This document shows, piece by piece, positions 62,456 through 64,000 of a stretch of 64,000 nt of DNA (position 1 is the first letter of the stretch; each line of letters starts with the position of its first letter). The stretch lies in the NCBI GenBank assembly GCA_050947015.1, contig JBMNVT010000006.1, positions 48,226 to 112,225 of the forward strand, read 5' to 3'. This DNA comes from CAKXIK01 sp050947015. GTDB lineage: Bacteria; Bacillota; Clostridia; Oscillospirales; Acutalibacteraceae. Both the position numbers and the translations under genes were made by a program. The notes beneath the pieces are model-generated. The model was given only the letters and a program-made list of their open reading frames with translations, was not told the origin of the DNA and made no database searches.

Positions 62456-63612
62456 CAGTCATCCACCGCGATATCAATATTCGTTTTGGCGGCAGCCGGT
62501 TTTGCACGGGCAGCCGGTTTAGCCGGCCTGACAAATTCCTCTGCGGCGCTTTCCGGCGATTCCGCATCGGCAGAAGGAATGGTTTTTGCCGCAGGCTTTT
62601 TCGTTGGCGCTTTTTCGTCGTTTTCCTTCTGAATCGCCGCCAGAACCTTTTTTTCCACCTCGGCGGCAATATCGTCATGCGCCTTAAGGAATTCCCGGGC
62701 ATTGTCACGCCCCTGACCGAGCCTGGTTTCCCCATAGGAGAACCACGCGCCGCCTTTATTCACAATGTTATAGTTCACCGCAAGGTCGAGCAGTTCGCCC
62801 ATGCGGCTGATCCCACTGCCGTAAAGAATATCAAATTCTGCAATACGGTATGGCGGTGCGACTTTATTTTTAATCACCTTGGCGCGCGTGCGCGAACCGA
62901 TCATTTCGGTGCCGTTTTTCAGCGTTTCCGTGCGGCGGATGTCGATGCGCACGGAGGCGTAATACTTCAGCGCGTTGCCGCCGGTGGTGACCTCCGGATT
63001 GCCGTAAACCACGCCGACCTTCAACCGCAGCTGATTGATAAAAATAACAACGCAATTCGATTTTGAGATCGCGCCGGCCAGCTTGCGCATTGCCTGAGAC
63101 ATCAGTCGTGCCTGCAGCCCAACGTGCGAATCGCCCATATCGCCCTCTATTTCGGCGCGGGGAACCAGCGCTGCGACCGAGTCGACAACAATGACGTCGA
63201 GCGCACTGGAATTCACAAGCGCCTCGGTGATCTCCAGTGCCTGCTCACCGGTATCCGGTTGAGAGACCAGCAGCGAATCCACGTCCACGCCGAGCGCGCG
63301 GGCATAGATTGGGTCAAGCGCATGTTCAACATCGATAAACGCCGCCTGACCGCCATTTTTTTGCCCTTCGGCAATGCAGTGCAGCGCAAGCGTCGTTTTA
63401 CCGGAGGATTCCGGCCCAAAAATCTCGACGATGCGGCCGCGCGGCAAACCGCCGATCCCGAGCGCAATATCGAGCGAAAGCGAACCGGTCGGAATGGCCG
63501 CCACCTCCATTGTGCGGTTATCGCCAAGCTTCATTACCGCATCCTTGCCGAATTTTTTCTCTATTGCTGCCAGCGCATTTGCAAGCGCTTTCTGTTTGCT
63601 GTCTTCTGCCAT
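62455..63612 (-). CDS. recA: Recombinase RecA
   Basis: A 385-residue DNA-repair ATPase. The Walker A motif is GPESSGKTT, Walker B is DVIVVDSVAALVP, and the L2 DNA-binding loop is GNPEVTTGGNALKYY. A C-terminal tail of about 50 residues is rich in Ala, Lys and Pro. AGGATGAAGGGAA precedes the ATG at 63612. No clear sigma-A promoter or Gram-positive LexA box was found in the 388 bases upstream. Confidence 0.98.
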   Translation of the reverse strand: MAEDSKQKALANALAAIEKKFGKDAVMKLGDNRTMEVAAIPTGSLSLDIALGIGGLPRGRIVEIFGPESSGKTTLALHCIAEGQKNGGQAAFIDVEHALDPIYARALGVDVDSLLVSQPDTGEQALEITEALVNSSALDVIVVDSVAALVPRAEIEGDMGDSHVGLQARLMSQAMRKLAGAISKSNCVVIFINQLRLKVGVVYGNPEVTTGGNALKYYASVRIDIRRTETLKNGTEMIGSRTRAKVIKNKVAPPYRIAEFDILYGSGISRMGELLDLAVNYNIVNKGGAWFSYGETRLGQGRDNAREFLKAHDDIAAEVEKKVLAAIQKENDEKAPTKKPAAKTIPSADAESPESAAEEFVRPAKPAARAKPAAAKTNIDIAVDD

Positions 63613-64000
63613 TTCCCTTCATCCTTTCGCTTTTGAATTCTTTTTCTGCGCGGTATCTCCGCCCAGAAAAAAGATAACACATAAATTATCCCAAAGTATT
63701 CTCTTTTACAGATATCTCGTTTCATCGCCTGCAGCCGCACCGGGAACACAGGCTCGGAAAGCGTCGGTTGGTGGACAGGAGCGGCACTCCCACTGTTTTT
63801 GTTCTTTCAGACTTTTATTTTACTTGATTCCTCGGCAAAATGCAATCACTTTCGGGCTTTTGACCGCAGACCACTGTAGGTTTGTCAATGATGTGTTACA
63901 CATTAGGGAAAGAAAATAGGACAGCTTTGGGAGAGATCCAGTTGAGAGGACGCATGGGAAAATTGTTGTAATGCCTTTGCCAGACAGCGAGCTGTCTGGC
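63613..64000. other. Gene-free right edge upstream of recA
   Basis: No coding frame stands out. This should contain the recA promoter, but I find no strong -35/-10 pair and no GAAC-N4-GTTC-like SOS box. At 63891-63903 there is a perfect palindrome, ATGTGT-T-ACACAT, and the last 22 bases form a second. Sequence from about 63880 differs in feel from the rest and may be the end of another element beyond the window. Confidence 0.35.
63979..64000. repeat. Perfect palindrome at the window end
   Basis: GCCAGACAGC and GCTGTCTGGC flank GA. TTT precedes the left arm, so the stem may be longer beyond the edge. It could be a terminator or the end of a mobile element; the rest is out of view. Confidence 0.5.

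Overview
The window reads as ordinary chromosome of a spore-forming Firmicute. SpoIIE (30089-32410) marks a spore former. A lysine riboswitch, a cysteine T-box, consensus sigma-A promoters, G-rich Shine-Dalgarno sites and many U-tailed hairpins fit Clostridia. Moderate-to-high GC, carbohydrate genes with AraC-type regulators, glnS beside gltX and an alpha2-type glycyl-tRNA synthetase suggest an Oscillospiraceae/Ruminococcaceae-like anaerobe (inference; no 16S is present). No CRISPR array, prophage, tRNA or rRNA gene was seen.

Layout. 1-5.7 kb: an edge-truncated glycoside-hydrolase-like gene, its likely Cache/AraC-type regulator, and a glycerophosphodiesterase. 5.9-8.1 kb: a tandem MazG-like gene followed by decayed genes (YheO-like regulator, D-threonine-aldolase-like enzyme, D-aminoacylase, possibly an Ogt start) that look like the remains of a D-amino-acid catabolic locus. 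8.2-11.5 kb: a PocR/AraC regulator and an NhaC-type carrier behind a lysine riboswitch, hence a probable lysine transporter. 11.7-23 kb: trpS, a GT4 glycosyltransferase with fruK, a GH106-like enzyme with a divergent AraC regulator, gltX and glnS. 22.8-23.6 kb: two small divergent Xre regulators around an AT-rich region with repeated palindromes. 23.6-28 kb: an operon DUF1836 regulator - NfeD-like protein - flotillin, then citrate synthase.

28-43 kb: ABC exporter half 1, spoIIE, adenine deaminase, an SDR reductase, a GH38 alpha-mannosidase, an aminotransferase, ABC exporter half 2 and a GHL10 lipoprotein-like enzyme. The two exporter halves carry complementary defects in their ATP sites, as expected of one heterodimer encoded at two places. 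43-46 kb: DUF1294, lysA and metA; the MetA active site has the Glu that marks acetyl-CoA use.

46-54.5 kb, all minus strand: envelope functions, namely a DUF3810 putative metalloprotease, a multi-TM/PlsC fusion, a polysaccharide flippase, a DUF368 (PopT-type) undecaprenyl-phosphate translocase, an orphan and atypical histidine kinase, and a CDF metal exporter. 54.7-63.6 kb: translation and housekeeping: glyS, then mnmA-cysS-cysE under a cysteine T-box, then pgsA-rimO-recX-recA. The last 388 bases hold no gene and end in a perfect palindrome.

No self-contained unknown defence or mobile system is evident. The best leads are the split heterodimeric exporter, the DUF1836/NfeD/flotillin operon with an operator inside its promoter, the paired Xre switch, the D-amino-acid gene graveyard, and the regulatory repeats ahead of the PocR regulator and spoIIE.
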